Shown one piece after another: positions 36,388 to 44,882 of a stretch of DNA of 64,000 nt; position 1 is the stretch's first letter, and each line of letters starts with the position of its first letter. This DNA is from Posidoniimonas polymericola (GTDB lineage: Bacteria > Planctomycetota > Planctomycetia > Pirellulales > Lacipirellulaceae). The translations under genes were made by a program, and so were the position numbers. Under the pieces are notes generated by a model. It searched no databases. It was not told where the DNA came from and saw only the letters and a program-made list of their open reading frames with translations. Location of the stretch: the NCBI RefSeq assembly GCF_007859935.1, contig NZ_SJPO01000005.1, positions 62,001 through 126,000 on the forward strand. The letters run 5' to 3'.

Positions 36388-36536
36388 GCCCCGCCAGTTC
36401 CAAGAGTCAGCTATCAGGCGCGGGGGCTGGGTAGCTCCCCATTTGCGACGCTCGCGGCGCATCGATCGGGTCTATTGTCCGCAGACAACGGCCTGCGTCC
36501 TAGCGACGCATCGGCGAAAACCTGAAATCCCTCTAG

Positions 36537-36568
36537 TTCAAGTGCTTGATCTCGGCATTCAAGTGCTT
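36537..36568 (+). promoter_or_regulatory. Direct repeat TTCAAGTGCTT, spaced 21 bp
   Basis: Identical 11-bp copies at 36537-36547 and 36558-36568, two helical turns apart, upstream of the PEP-CTERM gene at 36707. This could be a tandem activator or repressor site. Nothing else is visible in the 319-bp gap 36388-36706. Confidence 0.4.
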
Positions 36569-36706
36569 TAGCATGGGCGAAGTGAGGTTCCGGCGTGCGG
36601 CTTCGCAAAACGCCCGTCGACTTCTCATTGAGTTCTCTTCTGACACTTGCTCACAAGCGCCGTTGAATCTTCTCTTTCTCCTCTCTTGCATGGCATCGGG
36701 TGACTC

Positions 36707-37357
36707 ATGAAAGCAGTGCTCCGCTTCAATTCCTTGTTCTGCCTCGTGGCGGCGACCGCGTGCGGCGTCTCGCAGGCCGAAATGCTGGTGAATGATTTCG
36801 GGGACGGGGTCCAGAGTTGGCGATTCGACTTTGGCAGCCCGCTCACGCCGATTCTGTCGCAGGACCCGTCGCAAGGCTCGCCCAATAACGCGCCCGGCGC
36901 GCTACGGATGGAGATGAACTTCGCGTCGAGTCAGGGGGGCAGTAATAGCTTTGCGTTTACTGGCGACCTCTTTTTCCCGGCGACCGACTTGTCGGGCTTC
37001 GATTCGGTCGAGTTCGACCTGATGGTCGCGCCCGGAGCGGCGTTGGACGCCTTCGGCAACCACGGCTACTTCCAATTCGTCTCACGCGAGACCGACGGCT
37101 ACAGCTACAACTCGGTGCTCGGGGAGAACCTCCCACCAGTCACCGGGCAGTGGCAGCCCTACTCGGTCCCGGCGGATTCCATGACGGCAACGCGGGCATT
37201 TACCGTCCAGTTGTACGGCGGTCCGTCCCAGGATATCGATGGACCGATCACACTCTTTATCGACAACATCCGCCTGACCAACGCGGTCCCGGAACCAACC
37301 TCGCTCGCGTTGGTAGGTCTGATGAGCGCCGCGGCGTTCGCCAGCCGCCGCCGCTGA
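36707..37357 (+). CDS. PEP-CTERM domain exported protein
   Basis: 216 residues: signal peptide (MKAVLRFNSLFCLVAATACG), a beta-sandwich of about 165 residues resembling carbohydrate-binding modules (VNDFGDGVQSWRFDFGS..FDSVEFDLMVAPGAA..LFIDNIRLTN), and a C-terminal PEP-CTERM sorting signal VPEPTSLALVGLMSAAAFAS followed by RRR. PEP-CTERM tails are processed by an exosortase (not in this window). It probably binds an extracellular polysaccharide, which is inferred. The next gene, a GH113-like enzyme, is 85 bp downstream on the same strand and likely works with it. Confidence 0.88.
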   Translation: MKAVLRFNSLFCLVAATACGVSQAEMLVNDFGDGVQSWRFDFGSPLTPILSQDPSQGSPNNAPGALRMEMNFASSQGGSNSFAFTGDLFFPATDLSGFDSVEFDLMVAPGAALDAFGNHGYFQFVSRETDGYSYNSVLGENLPPVTGQWQPYSVPADSMTATRAFTVQLYGGPSQDIDGPITLFIDNIRLTNAVPEPTSLALVGLMSAAAFASRRR

Positions 37358-37441
37358 GCAGCGCAGGGATCGATAGCAAAACGCCTTCATTAGCGACACC
37401 TGATCGGTCCACCTCCAGATCGGCCCGCAGAGGAATCGCGT

Positions 37442-38803
37442 ATGCCGCCACTTCCGGAACGCCGCGTTTCACGCACGCTCGCCATCGCGTTCGCCTTGGG
37501 CATGACGCTCTCGACCAGCGTTAGCGCCGGCGATCCGGACGTCTACCAGCCCAACACCGACCCGGCAGTCGGGTTCAACTTGATCTCTTGGGCCAATTTC
37601 GGCGGGTCGGGCGCCAACCGGTGGCGTGAAGCCGTCCGCGGCCTTCACGAGGCCGGGTTCAGTGAAGTCTCGATCAGCCCGGTCCGATTCGTTAACCCAG
37701 CCACCGGAGTGATTGCGAGTTCGTCTTCGAAGGGTCCGGAACTGAGCCACATCGCCGCCGGCGTGGCCGAGGCGAAGAGCCTCGGGATGCGGGTGACGGT
37801 CAACCCTTTCGTGGAGCCGGAGAACTTTGCCTTCTGGCGGGGCCAGTACGACCCGAACCCGGGCTCCCAGAGCTGGAGCACGTTCTGGCAAGACTACGAA
37901 GACTACTTGGTTGAGGTCGCCGTCGTGGCGCAAGCCAATGGGGCCGATGCGTTGAACGTCGGCACCGAGCTCCGCGCGATCACCCGCAACAGCGGCAACA
38001 ACGGGAAGTGGGCGTCTGTCATCGCGGCGGTCGACGACGCCTTCACCGGTGAGCTCGGCTACGCCGCCAACTGGGACAACTATCGAAATGGCAACCTGAC
38101 CGACGCGGTTTGGAAGAATCCGGCAATCGACTACTTGGGCATCGACGCCTACTTCCGCGACACGACCTCCAACGCCGAGTCCGACGCGTCGGGCGCCGAC
38201 CCCAACGAGGCGTTCATCACGCAAGTGGAGCAGGGGTGGAACGATCGGCTCGACAACGAGATCCTGCCCTTCGCCGCCTCCCTCCGTGCCGGCGGCGGAC
38301 TCCCAGTGGTGCTCACCGAGGTCGGCTACCTGCCCTATAACCGCACGACCGTGACCCCCCAAAACAACTCGGGCGCCGTCGATACCGACGAGCAAGTCAT
38401 GGCCTTCAAAGGGCTCACCCGAGCCCTCAACGGCCGCAAGGCTGAGCTGGGCGCGATTCACGTCTGGCAGTGGGGCATGGCGGGCTCCAACGGCAGCCAG
38501 TGGAACATTGCTGCGGGCGCCCCGTCCGACCAGCCAAACAACATCCCCTTGGGGAAGTGGCTGTCGGGCTTTGTCTCGGCGCCCGCTTTGGCCGGCGACT
38601 TCAACGGCGACAGCGTCGTCGACGCGGCCGACTACGCCACTTGGCGTGACGGCACGCGTCCCGTTAGCGACTACCAAGTCTGGGCCGAGCGTTACGGGGA
38701 CGCGTTGGTTCTCCCTGGCCAAGTGGTCTCAATCCCTGAACCGCTGGGGGTGAGCCTCGCACTTTCGGCTAGCTTGGCTGCGATTTGGCGGGGCTTCTAC
38801 TAG
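37442..38803 (+). CDS. Secreted GH113-like glycoside hydrolase with dockerin-like and PEP-CTERM modules
   Basis: 453 residues. Signal peptide (LAIAFALGMTLSTSVSA), then a TIM-barrel catalytic region (about 35-375) starting VGFNLISWANFGGSG. Likely acid/base Glu in ALNVGTELRAI near 178 and nucleophile Glu in VLTEVGYLPYN near 294, as in family GH113 beta-mannanases; family assignment is by motif only. A planctomycete dockerin-like motif GDFNGDSVVDAADYATWRDG near 383 and a C-terminal IPEPLGVSLALSASLAAIWR PEP-CTERM-like anchor follow. It pairs with the PEP-CTERM protein just upstream, suggesting a small polysaccharide-degrading unit at the cell surface. Confidence 0.82.
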   Translation: MPPLPERRVSRTLAIAFALGMTLSTSVSAGDPDVYQPNTDPAVGFNLISWANFGGSGANRWREAVRGLHEAGFSEVSISPVRFVNPATGVIASSSSKGPELSHIAAGVAEAKSLGMRVTVNPFVEPENFAFWRGQYDPNPGSQSWSTFWQDYEDYLVEVAVVAQANGADALNVGTELRAITRNSGNNGKWASVIAAVDDAFTGELGYAANWDNYRNGNLTDAVWKNPAIDYLGIDAYFRDTTSNAESDASGADPNEAFITQVEQGWNDRLDNEILPFAASLRAGGGLPVVLTEVGYLPYNRTTVTPQNNSGAVDTDEQVMAFKGLTRALNGRKAELGAIHVWQWGMAGSNGSQWNIAAGAPSDQPNNIPLGKWLSGFVSAPALAGDFNGDSVVDAADYATWRDGTRPVSDYQVWAERYGDALVLPGQVVSIPEPLGVSLALSASLAAIWRGFY

Positions 38804-38842
38804 TGATGCCAACGCCCCCAGACCGACCAACGGGAGGCCGTC

Positions 38843-39112
38843 CTAGCCGGTAGGCTCTGTCGCCCGGAAACCGGCGGCGCCGATGGCGAGTAGGTGCAGC
38901 AAGATGCCCGGGAAGATAAACGGCACATAGCCAACGAGGGTCGCCAACAGCCACAGGCCGCCGGCGAACCTCCGGCCCTCGTAGAACTGCCCTAAGCCCG
39001 GCAGGAGGACACTAAGCGCCATCGGCAGTCCCGGCTGGAAGCGGTAGATTTGCTGATTCGACGGCTGATTGGCTCGATCAGGATCGGATGCGGGGCGGGA
39101 TGCGGTTTCCAT
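38843..39112 (-). CDS. Small membrane protein, TM2-like
   Basis: 89 residues: a polar N-terminus (residues 1-28) and two hydrophobic helices. The helix start LLPGLGQFYEGRRFAGG is the turn motif typical of TM2 and related small membrane proteins. Function unknown. Convergent with the glycosidase gene, with 39 bp between stops. Confidence 0.7.
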   Translation of the reverse strand: METASRPASDPDRANQPSNQQIYRFQPGLPMALSVLLPGLGQFYEGRRFAGGLWLLATLVGYVPFIFPGILLHLLAIGAAGFRATEPTG

Positions 39113-39254
39113 GGGACTCCGGGGCTGGCTGCGTCTTCGCTGGCTGGTTTACAAGGCCGATAACGCCTATCTATGCCGCAAGACTGGCGCCAAGCGTCGG
39201 CGGATTTCTCGAAAAAACGCCTAACCGGCAACTGCTCATCGCGCTCTGTGGACG

Positions 39255-40070
39255 CTATCTCGCCGCCGACGTCGCGGCTCGCTTGAGCGGAAGCTGGACC
39301 TCGTGAAACTGGTTCTTGCGTCCGACCATCGGGCTGTTGTAGCCCATCACGCGCAGTGGTCCGCTCACTTCGTATTTCGATTGGTCAGCGACCCACCGTT
39401 CAAGACGGGCGTTGGCGTCCTCGATGACTTGGGATCCGACGCCACCTCGGACGCCGAGGGCCACGACTTCCGTGGGCTCCCGATCGACCACCGTTACCGC
39501 ACCCCGTTCGCCTGGTTTTCCAATCTCGGGGCTGGCGTAGAAGAAGGCCATCGACTGCTGCTGAGGTCTTCCCGCTGCTGACGCCTCGTACTCCATTTGG
39601 ACCGGCGCCGTCATCGCGATCCCGTTGGTCGAGATATGCCCGAACAGGGTCATGAACTGCTTGGCCATCGCCATACGCTGCTTGGGGTAGCGTTTTACTT
39701 CAATCATGCCGACCGGCGTGTACGTGGGAAATCCCTCGGGGAGCTTGGCCTCGCCTAGCGGCACGAAGGCGAGCATTTCCGCCACCCGCTGCAGCCGCTG
39801 CTTTAGCTCAGGAACCGTCAGCTCCTGGTCGGTCGCGGCGCCGCCCGCCGAGAGTTCGTCGGCGATCGGGCTGCTGGATGGGACCAACGCTTTGAGCTGG
39901 TCGACTGCCGATAGCAGGGCAGCGCCGTCCTCCTCCGCCAACGCCGCCTCAACCAGTTGGCGAGCTGTCGCGGCTTCGCCGTCGGGCTCTGGGTAGCCCG
40001 ACTCATCCTTCGCGTTCAGCAGCGAGGCCCATGAAAAAGTGAATGCTAGCAGGAGTAGGAGTTTGCGCAT
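39255..40070 (-). CDS. Exported SOUL heme-binding family protein
   Basis: 271 residues from the ATG at 40070, giving a signal peptide MRKLLLLLAFTFSWASLLNA. Residues 30-110 are helical; the SOUL/HBP fold occupies about 115-265, with EVKRYPKQRMAM, ITxxVP-like AMTAPVQMEYEAS, FFYASPEIGKPG and VMGYNSPMVGRKNQFHEVQL. SOUL proteins bind heme or tetrapyrroles weakly in vitro; the in vivo role in bacteria is uncertain. A longer ORF to 40187 would hide the signal peptide. It lies 142 bp after the promoter side of the TM2-like gene on the same strand. Confidence 0.88.
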   Translation of the reverse strand: MRKLLLLLAFTFSWASLLNAKDESGYPEPDGEAATARQLVEAALAEEDGAALLSAVDQLKALVPSSSPIADELSAGGAATDQELTVPELKQRLQRVAEMLAFVPLGEAKLPEGFPTYTPVGMIEVKRYPKQRMAMAKQFMTLFGHISTNGIAMTAPVQMEYEASAAGRPQQQSMAFFYASPEIGKPGERGAVTVVDREPTEVVALGVRGGVGSQVIEDANARLERWVADQSKYEVSGPLRVMGYNSPMVGRKNQFHEVQLPLKRAATSAAR

Positions 40071-40212
40071 GCTTGCCGTCCGGTAGTTAGGTAACCTTCG
40101 AACTTTAGCCGGCCGCAAGAGATTGCCCAGGGTGGGCCCGCCACGGCTGAGCGGCCCGTGGCCAGGGGACGCTGCTCTCTGCTGCAAGCAATCGGCCGGC
40201 GGCGGGGCGCCT

Positions 40213-42033
40213 TCAGGGCTTCGTTGCTTGTCCTGGGTTCCGGATCCGGCCCAGCAGCCCCGCGGCGACGCAGGCGATCAGCGCCGCTGCCGCCCCTGGC
40301 TCGGGCGTGGCGTCGATGGCGCCGGCGGCGGTCCCGAGACCGAAGTTGGTCCGCCAGACGAGGTAGTCATCGGCGTCGACCACCCCATCGCCGTTCCCGT
40401 CGGCCGGCAGGTAGGCGCCGGTCAGATTCTCTGCGTCCCGCCACAGGGTGTAGTCGGCCGCGTCGACGACGCCGTCGAAGTTGTAGTCGCCCGGCAGCAC
40501 GTCGGCGACGGCGAGCGCCAGGTACTGGTCGGCGGACACATCGTACGCGTACTGGACCGTGCCGTCGGGCCACACGACCAGCAGGGTGTCGATTGTGTCG
40601 GCCGCGCCGAGGCCGAAGTGCACCGGCAGGTCGCTCTGGTTGAACGTGCCGGCGTTGGTGTTGGCCTCGCGGCGGAGCGTGCGCTCGTCGGCCGTTCCCT
40701 CGTTGATGGTGGCGTACAGCACGGCGCCGATGGCGGTGGTGTTCTCGGTGCGGCCGTCGAGCTCGACGTACAGCCAGTGGTTGCCGTTCTCGGCGGCGTC
40801 GCTGAGGAACACGCGTTCGTTGTAGCTGGACCCGGTGGGGGCGATCAGGTCCTGGTCACCGTCGCGGTCGAGGTCGCCCCACACGCTGTCGTAGCCGCCG
40901 ACGTTCTGCTCGTCGAGGCCCTCGGCGACGGTCACGTCGGTGAACTGCCAGTCGCCGTCGTTGCGGTAGAGCTTGCGGGCCTGGTCCTTTGAGCCGACAA
41001 GGTGGTCGTGGAAGAAGAGGTCGAGGTCGCCGTCGTTGTCGTAGTCGACCGCCTTGCCGCCGCCCAGGTCGCTCGAGACGTCCGACAGCAGCGCGTGGCC
41101 GGTGATTGCATCGACGTCGGTGAACTGGTTGCCGCCGTCGTTGCGGAAGATCTTGGTCGGCCGGGCGTCGGCGCCCACGACAAACAGGTCGAGGTCGCCG
41201 TCGTCGTCCATGTCGACGAACTCGGCGCCGTAGCTGTTCTGGAAGTTCTGCGTGCCGTTCGAGTCGGCGATGTCGACGAAGCTCAGCACGCCGGTCTGGG
41301 CGAGCTGGTTCTCGTAGAAGTTGTTGCGGATGTTGTTGTTGCTGCGGCAGGTCGAGATGTAGATGTCGAGGTCGCCGTCGCCGTCGGTGTCGCCGATGGC
41401 CATGCCGTAGCCCTTCGTGCCGAAGTCTTCCTGGACCCCGACCAGGGCGCCGACCGGATCGAACGTGCCGTCGGCGGCCTGCAGGTAGATCTCGTGCTTC
41501 TCGGGGCCCTCCATGCCGATGATCAGGTCGAGGACGTGGTCGCCGTCGATATCGTTCCAGGCGACATTCTGGTGGAAACCGGGGTCGTTGAGCCCCACCG
41601 CCACGCTCGAGTTCGAGAAGCTGAATCCGGCGTTGTTGTGCAGCGAGTCGCCCGAGGCGCCGATGTTCGACTGGCCGACAAAGATGTCAACAAGACCGTC
41701 GCCGTCGTAGTCGCCCCACGCGGCGCTCCAAGAGGGGCCCAGCCCGCCGGGCACAACCAACGAAGTAAGGTCGGTGAAGGAGAGGTGGCCGTTCTCGACC
41801 AGGTTGTTCCGGTAGAACCGCTGCGCGCTGCCGCCCCCTTGGAAGAAGAGGTCGAGGTCGCCGTCGTTGTCGTAGTCGCCGAGCGACGCGCTGCGGCCGT
41901 CGACGTTGGCGGAGAGGACCGCCGTGCCGGAGTTGCTGAACGTCTGGGCGGCGGCCTGGCGGCTGGGGGCGCCGGACGCCAGCAGCGCGGCGATCAGGGC
42001 AACGAGCGTGGGGCGACGCAGAGCGAGACTCAT
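40213..42033 (-). CDS. Secreted FG-GAP/VCBS repeat and ASPIC/UnbV protein with dockerin-like and PEP-CTERM ends
   Basis: 606 residues. Signal peptide (LVALIAALLASGAPSRQAAA), then at least seven FG-GAP/VCBS repeats with the calcium-binding pattern D-x-D-x-D-G-D-x-D-L (DYDNDGDLDLFFQGG, DGDGDLDIYISTC, DMDDDGDLDLFVVG), a beta-propeller as in integrin-alpha-like proteins. The ASPIC/UnbV domain is near residue 445 (HFGLGAADTIDTLLVVWPDG). A dockerin-like module with two GDxNxDGVVDAxDY halves and a TPEPGAAAALIACVAAG tail close the protein. Probably an adhesive or surface-exposed protein anchored through exosortase sorting. Confidence 0.9.
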   Translation of the reverse strand: MSLALRRPTLVALIAALLASGAPSRQAAAQTFSNSGTAVLSANVDGRSASLGDYDNDGDLDLFFQGGGSAQRFYRNNLVENGHLSFTDLTSLVVPGGLGPSWSAAWGDYDGDGLVDIFVGQSNIGASGDSLHNNAGFSFSNSSVAVGLNDPGFHQNVAWNDIDGDHVLDLIIGMEGPEKHEIYLQAADGTFDPVGALVGVQEDFGTKGYGMAIGDTDGDGDLDIYISTCRSNNNIRNNFYENQLAQTGVLSFVDIADSNGTQNFQNSYGAEFVDMDDDGDLDLFVVGADARPTKIFRNDGGNQFTDVDAITGHALLSDVSSDLGGGKAVDYDNDGDLDLFFHDHLVGSKDQARKLYRNDGDWQFTDVTVAEGLDEQNVGGYDSVWGDLDRDGDQDLIAPTGSSYNERVFLSDAAENGNHWLYVELDGRTENTTAIGAVLYATINEGTADERTLRREANTNAGTFNQSDLPVHFGLGAADTIDTLLVVWPDGTVQYAYDVSADQYLALAVADVLPGDYNFDGVVDAADYTLWRDAENLTGAYLPADGNGDGVVDADDYLVWRTNFGLGTAAGAIDATPEPGAAAALIACVAAGLLGRIRNPGQATKP

Positions 42034-42174
42034 AGGACCGCCTTGGCGAGAATCGGTTCGCTGGGGGGGGAGGACGCCCTACCAGCGTAGCCGGCCCCCA
42101 ACCACGGTGCAAACAAGCCGCGACCGCTGGAACGCCGCCGGGCGACAGAACCGAAGGCCTCAACATGGGGGGCT

Positions 42175-42519
42175 CTACGGCCCCTTCGCCCAAAAGAACC
42201 CGGCCACGACGCCGGCGCCGAGCAGCAGCAGGTGGATAAAGTTGATCTGGTGCAGGTGGGCGAGGAAGAACGGCAGGCTCGGATCGGCCATGAACGGCAG
42301 CGCGTACCACTCGGCCAGCACCGAAGCAACCAGGCCGGCGACCAATGCGATGACGCCGGTCGCCAGGTTACGGTCGCGGACTGCCAGCTGCACGCCCCAC
42401 CCTGCCCCGGCGCCCATCAGCATGCCGGCGTGCAGTCCGGCGCGGGCGAGCAGGATGAACACGACCGCCCCGGCGACAGCGCCGCCGATCGCGCCGGCGG
42501 CTGCTTTGACGTAGTCCAT
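42175..42519 (-). CDS. Small integral membrane protein, function unknown
   Basis: 114 residues from the ATG at 42519 (GAGAGG just upstream). Three to four hydrophobic helices (AAGAIGGAVAGAVVFILLA; TGVIALVAGLVASVLAEWYAL; LLLLGAGVVAGFFWA). A longer in-frame ORF to 42693 runs through the REP-like repeat and is rejected. I do not recognise the family. Confidence 0.7.
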   Translation of the reverse strand: MDYVKAAAGAIGGAVAGAVVFILLARAGLHAGMLMGAGAGWGVQLAVRDRNLATGVIALVAGLVASVLAEWYALPFMADPSLPFFLAHLHQINFIHLLLLGAGVVAGFFWAKGP

Positions 42520-42536
42520 TGAACCTCTCGGTGGAT

Positions 42537-42755
42537 GAGCTCGAATTGGGGACTGGCTCTCGTCCGCCGTGCGGAACGTTGCCTGGGATCGATTCTGGGG
42601 CGGTCGAGTGCCTGTCCCCATTTTGAGCGGGCCATCCAAGGGAGACGCGATCGGATGGTCCGTCGAAAAACGGGGACAGGCACGCCGCATCAACGCGTGC
42701 TTCAGGCTACGGGAGCAACTGGCGGCGAGCCAGTCCCCGATTTTCGACTCGTGGG
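42537..42755. repeat. Two-hairpin REP-like element, copy 1
   Basis: Four 12-bp blocks in order: GGGGACTGGCTC (42548), GTGCCTGTCCCC (42608), GGGGACAGGCAC (42672), GAGCCAGTCCCC (42727). The outer two are perfect complements and so are the inner two; the inner pair extends into an approximately 30-bp inverted repeat around a short centre. Adjacent blocks pair with only T-T or A-A mismatches. A second copy lies at 47020-47240. No tyrosine transposase (RAYT) is in the window. Confidence 0.85.
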
Positions 42756-42769
42756 CTCAGATCTCACCG

Positions 42770-44782
42770 CTATCGTCTCCGTCCGTTAGTGTGCTGGTTC
42801 TTGGGGTGGCGGTGCGGCGCCCGCTCGGCCTGGCCGGTCATCTCGTACAGGAAGCGGCTCGGCAGGGTGTCGCGGGCCTTGCCCCACTTGCGACGGGTGA
42901 GGGCGAGCGACAGCGTGAGCCGATCCTGCGCGCGGGTCACGCCGACATACGCGAGTCGGCGTTCCTCGTCGATCGATTCGTTCTCGGCCTCGATCGAGCG
43001 GCGGTGCGGCAGGATGCCCTCCTCCATGCCGACCAGGTAGACGTGGGGGAACTCGAGCCCCTTGGCGGCGTGCAGGGTCAAGAGCGCGACCGAGTTCTGG
43101 TCGAGCTGCGACTCCTTGTCGTTGTTGTCGCCCGGCCCGCCGAGGGCGATCTCCTCGAGGAACCCGTCGAGCGGCCGCGCGGTGGGGTCGTCGTCGTCAT
43201 CGTCCTTGGCGTCGTACGATGCGGCGGCGTTGACGATCTCGCCGAGCGCGGCGAGCCGGGCGTCGCGCTCGTTCGGGTCGGGGTAGATGCGGTCGAGCTC
43301 CTGGCGGTAGCGGGCCTCGTCGATGACGCGGTTCACGAGCCGCTCGACCGGGCCGTCGTCCTTGCGCCACGACTCCACCATCTGGACGAGCGCCGCGCAG
43401 CCCTTCTTGGCGGCCGGCGTCAGCCCTTCGACGTTGGCGAAGTCGGCCACGACCCGCCACAGCGGGACGCCGCGCGACACGGCCTGCTCCATCATCCGCT
43501 TGCGGGCGGTGTCGCCGATGCCGCGGGGCGGGGTGTTGAGCACCCGCAGCAGCGACGGCTCGTCGTCGGGGTTGGCGGCGAGCTTCATGTAGGCCATGAC
43601 GTCGCGGATCTCGCGGCGGTCGTAGAAGCTCATGCCGCCGATCAGCACGTAGGGGACGTCCTGCGCGCGGAGCTCGGCCTCGAACGCGCGGGGCTGCTCG
43701 TTGGTGCGGAACAGGATCGCGACATCGCGGTACCGCAGCTTGGTCTGCTCGACCTTGCGGCGGATGTCGAACACCACCTCCTTGGCCTCGGTGAGCTCGT
43801 CCTTGTACTGCATGATGCGGGGGGGCTCGCCGCCCCCCTTGGCGGGCCGCAGCACCTTGTCGTGCCGGTGCGCGTTGTGGACGATCAGCGTGTTGGCGTA
43901 GTCGATGATCGGCTTGCGGCTGCGGTAGTTGGCCTCCAGCCGGACAGTCTTGGCCTCGGGCCAGTCTTTGTTGAACGTGAGGATGTGGGTCACCTCGGCG
44001 CCGCGCCACGAGTAGATCGACTGGTCGTCGTCGCCCACGACGCACAGGTTGCGGTGGCCCATCGCCAGGCCGCGGACAATCTCGTACTGGCTGTGGTTGG
44101 TGTCCTGGTACTCGTCTACCAGCACGTGGTCGAAGCGGCCGGCCTCCTCGCGGCGGAGGGTCGGGAACTTGCGGAACAGCTCCTCGGTCAAATACAGCAG
44201 GTCGTCGAAGTCGACCGAGCCGCTGTTCTTCAGGTGGTTCTGGTACCTGCGGTAGGCCGATGCGGCGAGGTGCTCGCGGTCGGTCTCGGCGATGCCGCCC
44301 GCCTGCGAGGGCGTCACCGAACGCATCTTCCACTGGCTGATGATCGCCAGCAGGTCGCCCGGCTTGAGGGCGTCGTTGGGGGCGCGGATCTCACGCAGGG
44401 CGGTGCGGGCGTGGCTCTCCTGGTCGCCGCGGTCGGCGATGGTGAACTTCTCCGGGTACCCCAGGTGCGTGGCGTGCCGCCGCAGGATCCGCACGCAGAG
44501 CGAGTGGAAGGTGCTGATCTCGGGCTTGGGGGTCCCCCGCTTGCGGCGTTTCCGCTTGCCTCCGTTCAGGAGCTCGGCGGCCCGCTCCTGCATCTCGCCG
44601 GCCGCCTTGCGGGTGAAGGTGACCGCCAGGATGCGGTCGGCGGCGACCCCGCTCTTGATAAGCTGGGCGATCCGGAAGGTCACGACGCGGGTTTTGCCCG
44701 TGCCGGCCCCTGCCAGCACCAGCAGGGGCCCGCGGAGCGTCATCACGGCGTCTTGCTGGGCGGGATTGAGGCCGGCGGGCAT
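42770..44782 (-). CDS. UvrD/Rep/PcrA-type ATP-dependent DNA helicase
   Basis: 670 residues. Superfamily 1A helicase motifs in order: Q-motif LNPAQQDAV (residue 5), Walker A LAGAGTGKTR (23-32), Ia VTFTRKAAGEMQ, motif II DEYQDTNHSQ, motif III VVGDDDQSIYSWRGA, IV LEANYRS, V LLTLHAAKGLEFPHVYLVG, VI LAYVGVTRAQDRL. It unwinds DNA 3' to 5' in repair or replication restart. Length is nearer Rep than UvrD. Start at 44782 chosen because similarity begins at MPAGLNPAQQ. It ends 15 bp from a REP-like element and is divergent from the next gene. Confidence 0.95.
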   Translation of the reverse strand: MPAGLNPAQQDAVMTLRGPLLVLAGAGTGKTRVVTFRIAQLIKSGVAADRILAVTFTRKAAGEMQERAAELLNGGKRKRRKRGTPKPEISTFHSLCVRILRRHATHLGYPEKFTIADRGDQESHARTALREIRAPNDALKPGDLLAIISQWKMRSVTPSQAGGIAETDREHLAASAYRRYQNHLKNSGSVDFDDLLYLTEELFRKFPTLRREEAGRFDHVLVDEYQDTNHSQYEIVRGLAMGHRNLCVVGDDDQSIYSWRGAEVTHILTFNKDWPEAKTVRLEANYRSRKPIIDYANTLIVHNAHRHDKVLRPAKGGGEPPRIMQYKDELTEAKEVVFDIRRKVEQTKLRYRDVAILFRTNEQPRAFEAELRAQDVPYVLIGGMSFYDRREIRDVMAYMKLAANPDDEPSLLRVLNTPPRGIGDTARKRMMEQAVSRGVPLWRVVADFANVEGLTPAAKKGCAALVQMVESWRKDDGPVERLVNRVIDEARYRQELDRIYPDPNERDARLAALGEIVNAAASYDAKDDDDDDPTARPLDGFLEEIALGGPGDNNDKESQLDQNSVALLTLHAAKGLEFPHVYLVGMEEGILPHRRSIEAENESIDEERRLAYVGVTRAQDRLTLSLALTRRKWGKARDTLPSRFLYEMTGQAERAPHRHPKNQHTNGRRR

Positions 44783-44882
44783 AGGGATTGGGGAAATCGG
44801 GGTTAGCCCGTAATATAGAGTGCTTCGGGCGGCAGCGAGGCCGCCCATGATAGATTGCCAACCGCAAACATTAAATCGCCCT

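Noticed and set aside
42569..44806. Plus-strand open frame of about 745 codons opposite the UvrD-type helicase
   Set aside because: Antisense shadow; all helicase motifs are on the minus strand.
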